The translations under genes and the position numbers were made by a program. Shown one piece after another: positions 16,570-25,950 of a stretch of 64,000 bases of DNA. The notes below the pieces were generated by a model. The model did no database searches. It worked only from the letters and a program-made list of their open reading frames with translations, and was not told the origin of the DNA. Positions within the stretch are counted from its first letter, which is position 1. Every line of letters begins with the position of its first letter. Origin of the DNA: Streptomyces wuyuanensis (GTDB lineage: Bacteria; Actinomycetota; Actinomycetes; Streptomycetales; Streptomycetaceae); assembly GCF_900103455.1 (NCBI RefSeq), contig NZ_FNHI01000003.1, positions 187,894 through 251,893 of the forward strand. The letters run 5' to 3'.

Positions 16570-16995
16570 ATGGAGACCGCCGACCGTTTCCGCGCCGCCG
16601 TGGAGAAGCGCGACCTGACCGCGCTGGAAGACCTGTTCACGGAGGACGTCCGCTTCTACAGCCCCGTGAAGTTCACCCCCTTTGAAGGGCGGCCGATGGT
16701 CCTGGGGCTGTTCGGCGTGCTGCTGCGCACGTTCGAGGACTTCCGTTACGTCGGCAGGTTCGACGGCACCGCCGAGACGAGCACGGACGGCAGCGAGGCG
16801 CCCTCGGAGATCCTGCTCTTCAGGGCGACGGTGGGCGGCAAGGAGATCCACGGCATCGATCTGCTCCACTTCGACGAGTCCGGCCGCATCAAGGAGTTCA
16901 CGGTGATGGTCCGCCCGCAGTCGGCCCTTCGGACCCTGAGCGAGGCCGTGCTCGCCGGCCTCGTCGCCGACGGTCTCGTCCCCGAACCGTCGTAG
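16570..16995 (+). CDS. SnoaL-like/NTF2-fold protein
   Basis: 141 aa. The N-terminal helix ADRFRAAVEKRDLTALEDLF followed by TEDVRFYSPV and later IHGIDLLHFDESGRIKEFTVMVRP is the standard nuclear-transport-factor-2-like cone fold. Members include polyketide cyclases, isomerases and many proteins of unknown role; the ligand cannot be inferred. The ATG at 16570 is chosen over 16534 because the fold begins there and GAAGGGA lies 8 bases upstream. Confidence 0.85.
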   Translation: METADRFRAAVEKRDLTALEDLFTEDVRFYSPVKFTPFEGRPMVLGLFGVLLRTFEDFRYVGRFDGTAETSTDGSEAPSEILLFRATVGGKEIHGIDLLHFDESGRIKEFTVMVRPQSALRTLSEAVLAGLVADGLVPEPS

Positions 16996-17053
16996 CGGCC
17001 CCGCCCCGGGATGTCCCGCCCCGCCTTCCGGGCGGACCGCGCCGACTCCCGGG

Positions 17054-17079
17054 GCCGGCCCGCATCGCCGAGGGCCGGC
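17054..17079. terminator. Candidate terminator hairpin
   Basis: GCCGGCCC (17054-17061) pairs with GGGCCGGC (17072-17079) around a 10-base loop, between convergent stop codons at 16995 and 17083. Confidence 0.5.
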
Positions 17080-17082
17080 GCC

Positions 17083-18023
17083 TCAGGACTCCACCGCCGC
17101 CGTGAAGCGCGCCGCCACCGCAGCCACCGCCGCACGGAGCTCCGGCCCGCCCTCGACGCGGAAGCCGAAGGGCATCCTCGCCAGCCAGTCCTGCGCGTAC
17201 ATCGCCGGAGCGCTCGTGGTGCCGACCAGCACGCACCCGTCGCCCGACGCCTCCAGCCGTCCCATCGGGGGTCTGACCCACCGCGCCACCTCGGACAGGG
17301 GGGCGTCGAACCTCACGCGGGTGGAGTACTCCCAGCCCAGACCCAGATTCTCCCCTCCAGCGCCGCCACCGGGTCGAGGCCGTCGGGCGGATCGAATGCG
17401 CGGGTCGTCTGGTGGACCGAACCGATCCTGTCGACCCGGTACGTACGGACCGCGTCCGCACGATGCGAACGGCACAGGAGGTACCAGCGTCCCTGGCGGA
17501 GGACCACCGCCCAGGGGTCCACCTCGCCCTCCGACTCGGCACCCGACTCGCTCCGGTACGCCACCCGCACGCTCCGTCGGCCCGCGGACGCCGCGACCAG
17601 TGCGCCGGTGATGGCCGGATCAGGCCGAACCGACTGCGGGTCGGGCGCAGCCGACGCATGGTCGCGCAGCGTCGCCGCCTGTCGGCCGATCCGCTCCGGC
17701 AGTGCTCGGACGACCTTGCCCAGCGCACTCGCCACGAGTTCGTCGGCGTCGTCGAGCGCCGCCATGACCAGACCCAGTGCCTCCTCTTCGGTGAAGACGA
17801 CCGGCGGCAGCCTCGTCCCCCGTCCCAGCCGGTACCCGCCGTACGGCCCTCGGCTCGACTCCACCGGGATGCCCGCCTCCCGGAGGATCCCCACGTACCG
17901 GCGCGCGGCCCGCTCCGTGACACCCAGCGAGGCGGCCAGCTCGTCCGCGGTCGCGCCGGGCCGGGTCCGCAGGATTTCCAGCGTGCGCAGAGCCCGTGCG
18001 GTGGGGCTGAGATCGGTCGGCAC
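17083..18023 (-). pseudogene. YafY-type HTH/WYL transcriptional regulator, frameshifted
   Basis: The N-terminal winged helix (LSPTARALRTLEILRTRPGA, TERAARRYVGILREAGIPVE) and the WYL domain (VRVAYRSESG, WYLLCRSH, YRVDRIGSV) read in one frame to about 17350. The remainder, LGLGWEYSTRVRFDAP to the C-terminus at 17083, reads in the next frame. The switch falls at a GGGG run (about 17353-17356) and would be repaired by one added base; the repaired protein of about 313 aa has normal length. So this is either a true one-base deletion or a sequence error. The GTG at 18023 is the best start; no ATG is available. Confidence 0.75.
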
Positions 18024-18320
18024 ACCGGCAGACTTGGGGATCGCTCTGAAACCGGAAGTGGATTGTCCGGAACCCGCCGTAGCGTGATGCGCGATCCGAT
18101 CGGAGCCCCGCGGTGATGGGGCGTTTCGCTGTCGGTACCCCGGCTCGACGGGCTGCCGGCGCGCGGCCGCCGCGTCACGAAGCCGCCCCCGTCGGGGGCT
18201 TCCCGTCCGCCGCGGACGCAGACCGCGGTGGACGAGTGCCGGTCGGTCGCCCGGTCGTGTTCGGCGCGCCACGGAGTGCCGTGAGTACGCGCCAGGAGAG
18301 ACGTGGGAAGGAGAGCCACC

Positions 18321-18785
18321 GTGTCCATCGATGCCGTGCCCACCGGCCGCCGGTCCTCGGCGGTCGTGTCCGGACCCCCTCGCGTCCTGATCGTCGGCGG
18401 CGGGCAGGAGCACGTACGCAAGGCCCGTGAGCTCGGCATGGACGTCGTTCTCGCCCAGTCATCGACCGGCTCCTGCCGCTGGCCCGGGCGTTGCACGAGG
18501 CGTACCCGTTCCGGGCCGCCGTGTCGCTGTTCGAGCTGGGACTGCTGCCGGCGGCGCGGATCAACGAGGAGCTCGGCCTCGCGGGCGAGTCCGTCGCCAC
18601 CGTGGAACTGCTGCTGGACAAGTGGCGGATGCGCCGGCACCTGGCCACGAAGGGCACCAGCCCGGTGGCCTCCGCAGTCGGCCGTTCCGCCCTGGACGTG
18701 CGGGAGTTCGTCGCTGCGCACGGGCTCCCGGTCGTCGTCAAGCCGATCCGTGAATCGGGCAGCCTGGGCGTGTTCTGCGTCCGCG
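18321..18785 (+). pseudogene. ATP-grasp (carboxylate-amine ligase-like) gene, N-terminal remnant
   Basis: A GTG with an excellent GGAAGGAG site starts VSIDAVPTG...RVLIVGGGQEHVRKARELGMDVVLAQ, the pre-ATP-grasp Rossmann strand. Reading then continues only in another frame, as VIDRLLPLARALHEAYPF, ARINEELGLAGES and DKWRMRRHLATKGT, up to LPVVVKPIRESGSLGV, the ATP-binding lysine strand. About 30 residues are missing at the frame switch near 18460, and the rest of the ATP-grasp domain is gone after 18785, where the next remnant begins. Non-functional. Confidence 0.7.
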
Positions 18786-18786
18786 A

Positions 18787-19296
18787 GTGCTGAACAGCTG
18801 GGTCGGCGAGCTCGACCACGCCACGGGCGAGGCGATCGGCCTGGCCCGCGCACTGGACGTCGACCCGGGCCTCCTCCTCGACGCCGTGTCAGGAGGGCCC
18901 CTGGACAACGGCTATCTGCGCGCCAAGTCGGCGGCCATCCTCGACGGCGACTTCACACCCAGTTTCACGGTCGCCAACGCGCTCGAGGACGCCCGCCTCA
19001 TCGTCGAGGCCGCCGGGCGCGCCGGGCTCCGGCTGGATCTCGCGGAGGCCGGAGCGGCACGTCTGGAACGGGCCGAGCGCGGCGGACGCGGCGAGGACGA
19101 CATGGCGGCCTCGTACTTCGCGTCGTTCGAGGGAGGCGAGGAGGGGGCCGGGGCGGCCGCGGGCGGGGCTGAGGGCCGGCGCGGCGAGGCCGGGGCCCTG
19201 GCCGGGGGCCGAAGCGTGCGGGCCCGCGGTCAGCCGGGCCACGGCGGCGCGGGTTCCCGGGCCGTCATTCTGCGACGCACCAGGCGCTCGTGGTAG
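18787..19296 (+). pseudogene. C-terminal fragment of a 3-hydroxyisobutyrate dehydrogenase-like oxidoreductase
   Basis: NSWVGELDHATGEAIGLARAL, the Asp-Pro-Gly-rich loop, KSAAILDGDFTPSF and NALEDARLIVEAA match the helical NAD-binding-11 domain of beta-hydroxyacid dehydrogenases. The whole N-terminal Rossmann half (GxGxxG) is absent; upstream there is instead a broken ATP-grasp gene. Homology ends near 19135 (DDMAASYFASF), and the rest of the frame is Gly/Arg-rich read-through overlapping the yihY 3-prime end. A deletion seems to have joined two unrelated genes at about 18786. Confidence 0.75.
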
Positions 19297-20099
19297 AGCC
19301 GCCCGACGAGCGCCCCTCCGTACACCACGAACCCGACGCCGACCAGCCAGGACTGCACCACCAGCACCGTGCCGATCGGCCCGTACGTCACGGCGTTCGA
19401 GGCGATCAGCGGTGAGAACACGAACTGCGAGAACACCCGCAGCCCGAGCAGTCCGAGCGCCGTCGCGGCGGCCCCCGGGGCCAGTGCCCGCCAGCGCAGC
19501 CGGCCGCAGAGCAGCAGCCGCTGCGACCACCAGAAGAACAGGAAGGTGCCGATCAGGTCGGCCGCCGGGATCAGCGCCTGCACCACGATGGACGCGCGGG
19601 GCGGGGTGGGCGTGTTGACGAACAGAAGCAGCGCCGCGACCAGCACCGCCAGCCAGACGACGTGCCGCCACATCGTGTGCCATCGCGCGGTCGGCAGGTC
19701 CCACACCCGTTCGTAGCCCGTCTGCACCACCGAGCCGAACGTCACGCCGAACGCCGCCAGCGCCGCCAGACCGAGCGCCGTGGTCCGCTGCAGCGCCTCC
19801 CCCGGCCGGCCGAAGAGCTCCTCGACCTCCTCCTGCGAAACCTCCGAGACCCCGAGGCCCTGGACCAGCCACCTGGCGAAGCCCTGCCCGCTCGCCGGGT
19901 CGGCCGCCGCGACGACCACCAGCAGCGGCACGATCGTCAGGAAGCACAGCGCCGCGAAGCCCATGGCGCGGTGCAGCAGCTCCATCTCGCGTCCGCGGTT
20001 CCAGGCGAGACCGACCACCGAGGTCCGCACCCGCAGGTGGAGCCGCGCGAACCAGTGGCCGGCCCGGCCGTCGTCCGGCTCGCCGAATCTGAAGGGCAT
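19230..20099 (-). CDS. YihY/BrkB-family membrane protein
   Basis: 289 aa with about six transmembrane helices (for example AALCFLTIVPLLVVVAA, VVWLAVLVAALLLFV, PGAAATALGLLGLRVF, VLVVQSWLVGVGFVVYGGAL). The family signature GxVxxTGYERVWDLP appears around residues 120-135. YihY proteins (formerly annotated as RNase BN) are integral inner-membrane proteins of unresolved function. Divergent from the large sensor phosphatase gene at 20269. Confidence 0.88.
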   Translation of the reverse strand: MPFRFGEPDDGRAGHWFARLHLRVRTSVVGLAWNRGREMELLHRAMGFAALCFLTIVPLLVVVAAADPASGQGFARWLVQGLGVSEVSQEEVEELFGRPGEALQRTTALGLAALAAFGVTFGSVVQTGYERVWDLPTARWHTMWRHVVWLAVLVAALLLFVNTPTPPRASIVVQALIPAADLIGTFLFFWWSQRLLLCGRLRWRALAPGAAATALGLLGLRVFSQFVFSPLIASNAVTYGPIGTVLVVQSWLVGVGFVVYGGALVGRLYHERLVRRRMTAREPAPPWPG

Positions 20100-20268
20100 G
20101 TGGCGTCGCTACCCCCTGGAGTGCCGTGAGCAGTCCGGCGTGCCCCCGAACGGGTGCCCCGCCGACCCGGCCGGATCGCCTCCCGCACCGGGCCGGCGTT
20201 CCCGCGTGGCCGGGCCGTCCGGTCCGACCGGTCGCCCCGGGGTGCGGCCCAGTGCTAGAACTGGGGAC

Positions 20269-23043
20269 ATGATCGGACGTCCCCGCCGGTCCTGGAGGAC
20301 GGCGGTCATGCCGTCCGGCCGCCCGCGACCGCCCGGCCGGCGCGAACGTCCGGGGTGGCGCCGACGTCTGCAGTCCCTCCTCAGCGTGCACAGCCTGGCC
20401 ACCCAGGTGTTCCTGCTACAGGCCGTCGTGATCATCCTGCTGGTCGTCGCCGCTGCGGTCGCCCTGGTCCTGCAGGCGCGTTACGACAGCTACGAGGACG
20501 CCCGCAACCGCTCGCTCGCCGCCGCCGAGGCGTTCGCGTACGGCCCCGGCACGGCCGCGGCGCTCAAGTCCCCGGATCCGACGGCCATCCTGCAGCCGGC
20601 CGCCGACAAGGCCGCGCGGGGCGCCGGGGTCGACTTCATCTCCGTACTGAGCACGGACGGCGTCCGCTACGCCGATCCCGAACCGCAGTTGATCGGCGAT
20701 CGTGTGGAGGGGGACATCTCCCGGGCGGCCGCCGGCGAGGCGTTCACCGAGACCTTCGAGGGCGAGCCGCACGACGCGGTCCGTGCCGTCGTCCCCGTGC
20801 TGGACGGCAGCCGGAGGGTCGTGGGCCTGGTCACCGCGGGCATCCAGGTCGCGAACGTCGGCGAACTGCTCGACCGCCAGATGCCCGTCCTGCTCGGCTC
20901 GGCGGCCGGCGCCCTCGTCCTCGCCACCGGGGGGGCAGCCCTGGTCAGCCGCCGGCTGCGGCGCCAGACCCATGGGCTCGGCCCCGCCGAGATGACCCGG
21001 ATGTACGAACACCACGACGCCGTCCTCCACGCGGTGCGCGAGGGCGTGCTGATCGTCGGCGGGGACGGCAGGCTGCTGCTCGCCAACGACGAGGCCCGGC
21101 GACTGCTCGACCTGCCCCCCGACGCCGACCGCCGCCCCGTCCCGGAGCTGAACCTCGGACCGGGCATCACCCGTCTGCTGGTGTCGGGCAGGGAGGTCTC
21201 CGACGAGGTGGTCCTGTCCGGGGACCGGCTGCTGGCCGTCAACACGCGGCCCACTGCACCGTACGGCGGAGTGACGGGTCTGGTCGCCAGCCTCCGCGAC
21301 ACCACCGAACTGCGCGCCCTGTCGGGCCGGGCGGAAGTGGCCAGGGAGCGGCTGACGCTGCTGTACGAGGCCGGGGTGCGGATCGGCACCACCCTGGACG
21401 TGCGCCGTACGGCGCGGGAGCTGGCGGAGGTGGCCGTCCCCCGCTTCGCGGACTTCGTCACGGTGGAACTGCTCGATCCCGTGCTGCGCGGCGACGAGCC
21501 CGCCGGCCTCGGCGCGATGCGGCGCACCGCGCTCAGCGGCATCCGCGACGACCATCCGCTGCAACCGGTCGGCGACACCATCCGGATCAACATCACCCCG
21601 ATGAGCACCGCGCTGGCCAATGGCCAGGCGCTGCTGGAGCCCGATCTCGCCGCGTCGGCGACCTGGGGCAGCGAGGATCCGGAAGGGCGGCGGCAGGCAC
21701 TCGCGTACGGCATCCGGTCGCTGATCACGGTTCCGTTGCAGGCGCGGGGAGTCGTGCTCGGGCTGGTCAACTACTGGCGGTCCGACGACGCGCCGCGGTT
21801 CGACGAGGACGACACCTCCTTCGCGGAGGAGCTCGCGGCCCGCGCGGCCGTGGCCATCGACAACGCCCGGCGGTACACGCGTGAGCACGCCATGGCCGTG
21901 ACGCTGCAGCGGAGTCTGCTGCCGCGCGAGCTTCCGGACCAGGACGCGCTCCGCGTGGCCTGGCGGTATCTGCCCGCACAGGCCGGCGTCGGCGGCGACT
22001 GGTTCGACGTCATCCCGCTGCCGGGGTTCCGGGTCGCCCTGGTCGTCGGGGACGTGGTCGGCCACGGGATGCACGCGGCGGCCACGATGGGGCGGCTGCG
22101 CACGGCCGTGCTGAACTTCTCGTCCCTGGACCTGCCGCCCGCCGATCTGCTGGCACGCCTGGACGACCTGGTGCTGCGCATCGACGCCGACCAGCCCCCG
22201 GGGGCCGAGGGCGAACGCGCGCAGGTGACGGGGGCGACCTGTCTGTACGCGATCTACGACTCCGTGGGAGGCCGCTGCACCGTCGCCCACGCCGGCCATC
22301 TCGCCCCGGCGATCGTCGACCCCGAGGGCGGGGTGGTCTATCCGGAGCTGCCCGTGTCACCCCCGCTCGGAGTGGGGGGACATCCGTTCGAGGAGACGGA
22401 GCTGGACCTGGCCGAGGACAGCCGGCTCGTCCTCTTCACGGACGGTCTGGTCGAGGACCGGCAACGGGACATCGACGAAGGGCTGGGGCTGCTCCGCGAT
22501 GCCCTCGCACAGCCCGGGCTGACACCCGAGGAGACCTGTGTCGCCGTGATGAGCGCGCTCCTGCCCGATCAGCCGGCCGACGACATCGCGCTGCTCGTCG
22601 CCCGCACGCAGCTGCTCGACCGGTCCAGAACGGCGCAGTGGGACGTGCCGCTCGACCTCTCGGCCGTGTCGCGCGTACGGGCCGAGGCGGGCCTGAAACT
22701 CACCGACTGGGGCCTGGAGGGCTCCGTCTTCGTCACCGAACTGGTCCTCAGCGAGCTGCTCACCAACGCCCTCCGGTACGGCACGGAGCCGGTGCGGGTG
22801 CGACTGCTGTACGGCCGGACGCTCGTCGTCGAGGTGTCGGACGGTAGCAGCACCTCCCCGCACCTGAAGCGCGCCGCCGCCACCGACGAGGGCGGCCGGG
22901 GGCTGTTCCTGGTCGCGCAGTTCTCGCAGCGCTGGGGGACGCGCTACGTCAGCCCCGGCAAGATCATCTGGGCCGAGCTGGTGCTGGGCGGGGAGCTGCC
23001 GGAGGAGCCGGTGATGGCGTTCGACGAAGAACCGGCCTGGTGA
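20269..23043 (+). CDS. Membrane sensor PP2C phosphatase with PAS, GAF and HATPase domains
   Basis: 924 aa. In order: a basic N-terminus; membrane helix (about 46-70, VFLLQAVVIILLVVAAAVAL); extracellular CitA/DcuS-like sensor (about 70-205); second helix (about 207-228, VLLGSAAGALVLATGGAAL); PAS (about 250-350, VLHAVREGVLIVGGDGRLL); GAF (about 365-540); PP2C (about 555-780, GGDWFDVIPL, GDVVGHGMHAAA, FTDGLVED, ADDIALLVA); and an RsbW-like HATPase (about 800-915, ELLTNALRYG, GGRGLFLVAQFS). It combines phosphatase and anti-sigma-type kinase modules of partner switching, driven by an extracellular signal. A TAGAAC hexamer at 20256-20261 lies 7 bases before the ATG with no ribosome site, suggesting leaderless mRNA. 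Confidence 0.93.
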   Translation: MIGRPRRSWRTAVMPSGRPRPPGRRERPGWRRRLQSLLSVHSLATQVFLLQAVVIILLVVAAAVALVLQARYDSYEDARNRSLAAAEAFAYGPGTAAALKSPDPTAILQPAADKAARGAGVDFISVLSTDGVRYADPEPQLIGDRVEGDISRAAAGEAFTETFEGEPHDAVRAVVPVLDGSRRVVGLVTAGIQVANVGELLDRQMPVLLGSAAGALVLATGGAALVSRRLRRQTHGLGPAEMTRMYEHHDAVLHAVREGVLIVGGDGRLLLANDEARRLLDLPPDADRRPVPELNLGPGITRLLVSGREVSDEVVLSGDRLLAVNTRPTAPYGGVTGLVASLRDTTELRALSGRAEVARERLTLLYEAGVRIGTTLDVRRTARELAEVAVPRFADFVTVELLDPVLRGDEPAGLGAMRRTALSGIRDDHPLQPVGDTIRINITPMSTALANGQALLEPDLAASATWGSEDPEGRRQALAYGIRSLITVPLQARGVVLGLVNYWRSDDAPRFDEDDTSFAEELAARAAVAIDNARRYTREHAMAVTLQRSLLPRELPDQDALRVAWRYLPAQAGVGGDWFDVIPLPGFRVALVVGDVVGHGMHAAATMGRLRTAVLNFSSLDLPPADLLARLDDLVLRIDADQPPGAEGERAQVTGATCLYAIYDSVGGRCTVAHAGHLAPAIVDPEGGVVYPELPVSPPLGVGGHPFEETELDLAEDSRLVLFTDGLVEDRQRDIDEGLGLLRDALAQPGLTPEETCVAVMSALLPDQPADDIALLVARTQLLDRSRTAQWDVPLDLSAVSRVRAEAGLKLTDWGLEGSVFVTELVLSELLTNALRYGTEPVRVRLLYGRTLVVEVSDGSSTSPHLKRAAATDEGGRGLFLVAQFSQRWGTRYVSPGKIIWAELVLGGELPEEPVMAFDEEPAW

Positions 23044-23213
23044 GAGCACCGCCCGGTGTTCCGGAGCCCCCGCGGTCCGTCGAGACCGAGATCCGGACCG
23101 CTCCCCCGTCGCATCCACGAGTTCCGGACCGGCGACGACACAGGATCCGGGTGTGCCCGGGTGAGAGCGTCACCATCGGCCGGGGGAATCCGGGGGAAGT
23201 CCAGGCCCGCCCC

Positions 23214-23242
23214 GCCCGGCGTCTCCACCAGGCGCGCCGGGC
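23214..23242. terminator. Candidate terminator hairpin
   Basis: GCCCGGCG (23214-23221) pairs with CGCCGGGC (23235-23242) over a 13-base loop, between convergent stop codons at 23043 and 23258. Confidence 0.45.
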
Positions 23243-23257
23243 CGTGCGGAGCCGGTG

Positions 23258-23503
23258 TCAGGGCTGGACCACGGGCCTGGCCTCGACGCCGGACGCGGGC
23301 TGCTGGTGCCCACCGCTGGCGATCATCCGCACCTCGCCGCGGTCACTGATCTCCGCCTGCACGATGCCCGTGTCGTCGGCGTAGATCGGGTGCCCGCCCG
23401 GTCCCTTGCGGTCGGTGCGGTGCACCACCACGGAGTCTTCACCGTCGGTCGCCGAGGCGACGCCGCCCGCGAATACCAGTTCGAAGTCTTCGTCCCGACC
23501 CAT
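23258..23503 (-). CDS. Small conserved actinobacterial protein (DUF6296-like)
   Basis: 81 aa, start ATG at 23503 with a perfect AGGAGG 5 bases upstream. The sequence contains FELVFAGGV, SVVVHRTDRKGPGGHPIYADD, GIVQAEISDRGEVRMIASGGHQ, a pattern I associate with the DUF6296 family of Streptomyces. No membrane or catalytic motif is visible; function unknown. It is preceded on its own strand by an unusually AT-rich patch that probably holds its promoter. Confidence 0.75.
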   Translation of the reverse strand: MGRDEDFELVFAGGVASATDGEDSVVVHRTDRKGPGGHPIYADDTGIVQAEISDRGEVRMIASGGHQQPASGVEARPVVQP

Positions 23504-23846
23504 GAGGCCTCCTCTGCGGTACGCCGCACATCGTGTCCGGCTGCAGCACTGAATGGCCATTATGCGACTTTTATTCTATTTGCTCTTTGCGGGTTCCGGT
23601 TGCGGCGCCGCCGGACAGCCGCTTCGCACCGGGCCTGCGCAGCCGCCGTCGACGACCGGGGCGACTCGGGCGCCGTCCGCGAAGGGCACACGCGCTGGGC
23701 GGTCCACTGCCGTGGACCAGCGAATCGACGAGGGCGTCGTCGCAGCCCGATGACGTCATGCGGCCGGCGTGGCGTTTGGACCACCTTGGCGACGACGGGC
23801 CCCGAGCCGGTGCGTCCCGGGCCGGGGGCGTCCGGGACCATGGAGC
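23504..23846. other. Intergenic region with AT-rich promoter patch
   Basis: 343 bases between divergent genes. Bases 23551-23590 are strikingly AT-rich for this DNA and contain, on the minus strand, CATAAT (23564-23559) and TAGAAT (23578-23573), both plausible -10 elements for the small gene at 23258-23503. No convincing ribosome site or gene is seen elsewhere. Confidence 0.45.
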
Positions 23847-24743
23847 ATGCTCCCGGACGACTGGCACCTCACCCAAGACATCGACGGCTTCCTGGACCGG
23901 GTCGGGGACTTCCTGCGCTCGCGCCCCGCCCTGCACACCACGCCGCTGACGGACCTCGAGAAGCTGCGCATGCGCAGGACGGCCGAGCACGACACCGAAA
24001 CCGCCGTCTTCGGCCGACTGGAGTCGGGAGGGGAGGTTCGCGCGATCTGCTATCTCACTCCGCGCGGCCGCCTGGGCCTCACGCCCCTCTCCGCCCGGCA
24101 GACCGACACCCTCGCTGCCCGTCTGGCCGGTCTCGGCCACGCCCCCTCCAACGTCATCGCGGACCGCGACACCGCCGGCGCCTTCGCCGAGTCGTGGCAG
24201 CGGCACACGCGCGCGGCCCCCGTACCCTTCTGGCGGACGCATCTCTACCGCCTCGGCACGCTCACCCCACCGCAACCGCACCCGGAGGGTCGGGGCCGCA
24301 TCACGGGCGGTGCGGACCGCGAGCAAGTCGTGCGCTGGTGCCGTGAGTTCTGCGTCGACGTCGGAGAGCAGTCCTCCATCGACCTGATCGACGCCGGCTC
24401 CTGGGACGACTCACGTTTCGGCGACAGGCACTTCACGTTCTGGGAGACCCCGGAGGGCGCCCCCGTCTCGATGGCGGCCGCGACCTCGATCGTCGGCGGC
24501 ATGGTCCGGGTGGACCCGGTCTACACCCCGGCCCACCTCCGCGGCCGCGGCTACGCGGGGGCCGTGACGGTCGAGGTGAGCAGGACCGCTCTGGCCGCGG
24601 GCGCGACGGACGTCGTCCTGTTCACCGACCCGGCCAACCCCACCAGCAACGCCCTCTACCAGCGCATCGGGTACGTCCACACGGCCGACTTCGCCGGGTA
24701 CAGGTTCTCCCACGGAGCGCCGACGGCCGGGCAGGGCCGATAG
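23847..24743 (+). CDS. GNAT-family N-acetyltransferase
   Basis: 298 aa. The C-terminal half is a GNAT fold: VSMAAATSIVGGMVRVDPVYTP followed by the acetyl-CoA loop HLRGRGYAGAVTVEVSRTAL (R/Q-x-x-G-x-G/A type) and VLFTDPANPTSNALYQRIGY. The N-terminal half (1-150) is a divergent GNAT-like or companion domain, as in many two-domain Streptomyces acetyltransferases. Substrate unknown. The ATG at 23847 is used because domain similarity starts there; the ribosome site is weak. Confidence 0.85.
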   Translation: MLPDDWHLTQDIDGFLDRVGDFLRSRPALHTTPLTDLEKLRMRRTAEHDTETAVFGRLESGGEVRAICYLTPRGRLGLTPLSARQTDTLAARLAGLGHAPSNVIADRDTAGAFAESWQRHTRAAPVPFWRTHLYRLGTLTPPQPHPEGRGRITGGADREQVVRWCREFCVDVGEQSSIDLIDAGSWDDSRFGDRHFTFWETPEGAPVSMAAATSIVGGMVRVDPVYTPAHLRGRGYAGAVTVEVSRTALAAGATDVVLFTDPANPTSNALYQRIGYVHTADFAGYRFSHGAPTAGQGR

Positions 24744-25188
24744 GGGCGAGACGGCGTAGAGGACCGGGCCGAGTGCGCCGAGCCGGTCCTGACGCCGCGC
24801 GTGCATCCCCGGAGGCCGGCGGCAGGAGCGGCGCGTTCCGGTCCGGGTCCGGGCTGAGTCCTCGGTCCCCTCGGGCCTCGGCCGGCGGGGACCGCTCAGC
24901 GGCGAGGGACCTCGGCACGCGGATGCTCCGCCGGCCCGGCGGCGGCCCTGCCGCGTCCGCCCGGCGCAGCGCCCGGACCCTGGCGGCGGAGGCCGGCCAC
25001 GCAGGCGCCGAGAGCTGCCGGGGCTGCGGCGGTTCCTGTGCCAGACTCGGGAGCTGCGGCACCATGAACCCAGGAGACGTACGGCAGGTCGCGGGCCGAG
25101 GCCCCTGTCACCACCACCGCTGCCGGTGCAGGACCCGGTGCCGATCCAGTGCCGGTGCCCTTGCCGTAGCCGACGAGGAGGGAGAGCA
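24744..25188. other. Intergenic spacer upstream of lutABC
   Basis: 445 bases with no supportable gene. Frames are open only because of high GC, and I find no conserved protein fragment. It must contain the lutABC promoter near its right end. No GntR/LutR gene lies next to the operon. Confidence 0.5.
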
Positions 25189-25950
25189 GTGCGGGTAGCG
25201 CTCTTCGTCACCTGCGTCAACGACACGCTCTTCCCGCGGACCGGCCGGGCGGTCGTCACCCTCCTGGAGCGCCTCGGTGTGGAGGTGGACTTCCCCCAGG
25301 CGCAGACCTGTTGCGGCCAGCCGCAGTTCAACACCGGCTACCGCCACGAGACCGAACCGCTGGTGCGCCGCTACGCCACCGCGTTCGACGGCTACGACTT
25401 CGTCGTCACGCCCTCCGGCTCCTGCGCCGCCATGGTCCGCGACAACTATCCGCGTATCGGCGCCAAGGCCGCCGCCGAGGGCCGCGGCGCGGAGCTCGCC
25501 GAGGCCGCGGCACGCGCGGTCCCGAAGACGTACGAGCTCACCGAGTTCCTGGTCGACGTGCTCGAGGTGGTGGACGTCGGCGCGTACTACCCGCACACCG
25601 TCACCTACCACCCGACCTGCCACGGGCTGAGGTTGCTGGGCCTCGGCGACCGGCCGCGCCGGTTGCTGGAACACGTCCGGGGCCTGGAGCTGCGCGAGTT
25701 GCCCGGCGCCGAGGAGTGCTGCGGCTTCGGCGGCACGTTCGCCCTGAAGAACGCCGCCGTCTCAGCGGCGATGGGCGCGGACAAGGCCCGCAGCATCACC
25801 GCCACCGGCGCGGACGCGGTGTGCACGGTCGACAACTCCTGCCTGATGCACATCGGCGGCACGCTCACCCGGCTCGGGTCGACGGTCCGCCCGGTCCACA
25901 TCGCCGAGATCCTGGCGAGCACGGAGCGTACGCGGGAGGTCGCCCGATGA
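25189..25950 (+). CDS. lutA: L-lactate oxidation complex subunit LutA
   Basis: 253 aa Fe-S protein with two CCG domains: TCCGQPQFNTGY near residues 40-52 and ECCGFGGTFALKN near 178-190, plus YHPTCHGLR. CCG domains bind Fe-S clusters or FAD cofactors in LutA, GlpC and HdrB. LutABC (YkgEFG) oxidises L-lactate to pyruvate in the cytoplasm. The GTG start has GAGGAGGGAG 5 bases upstream; longer frames lack this. First gene of a tightly overlapped operon. Confidence 0.93.
   Translation: MRVALFVTCVNDTLFPRTGRAVVTLLERLGVEVDFPQAQTCCGQPQFNTGYRHETEPLVRRYATAFDGYDFVVTPSGSCAAMVRDNYPRIGAKAAAEGRGAELAEAAARAVPKTYELTEFLVDVLEVVDVGAYYPHTVTYHPTCHGLRLLGLGDRPRRLLEHVRGLELRELPGAEECCGFGGTFALKNAAVSAAMGADKARSITATGADAVCTVDNSCLMHIGGTLTRLGSTVRPVHIAEILASTERTREVAR

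Noticed and set aside
18889-20391. A 500-codon minus-strand frame in the yihY region
   Set aside because: Out of frame with the clear YihY membrane protein at 19230-20099; composition typical of a shadow.
23553-23753. Possible 66-aa lipoprotein-like peptide starting MAIMRLLFYLLFAGSGC
   Set aside because: The start lies in the AT-rich promoter patch of the divergent gene, with no Shine-Dalgarno sequence; the rest is low complexity.
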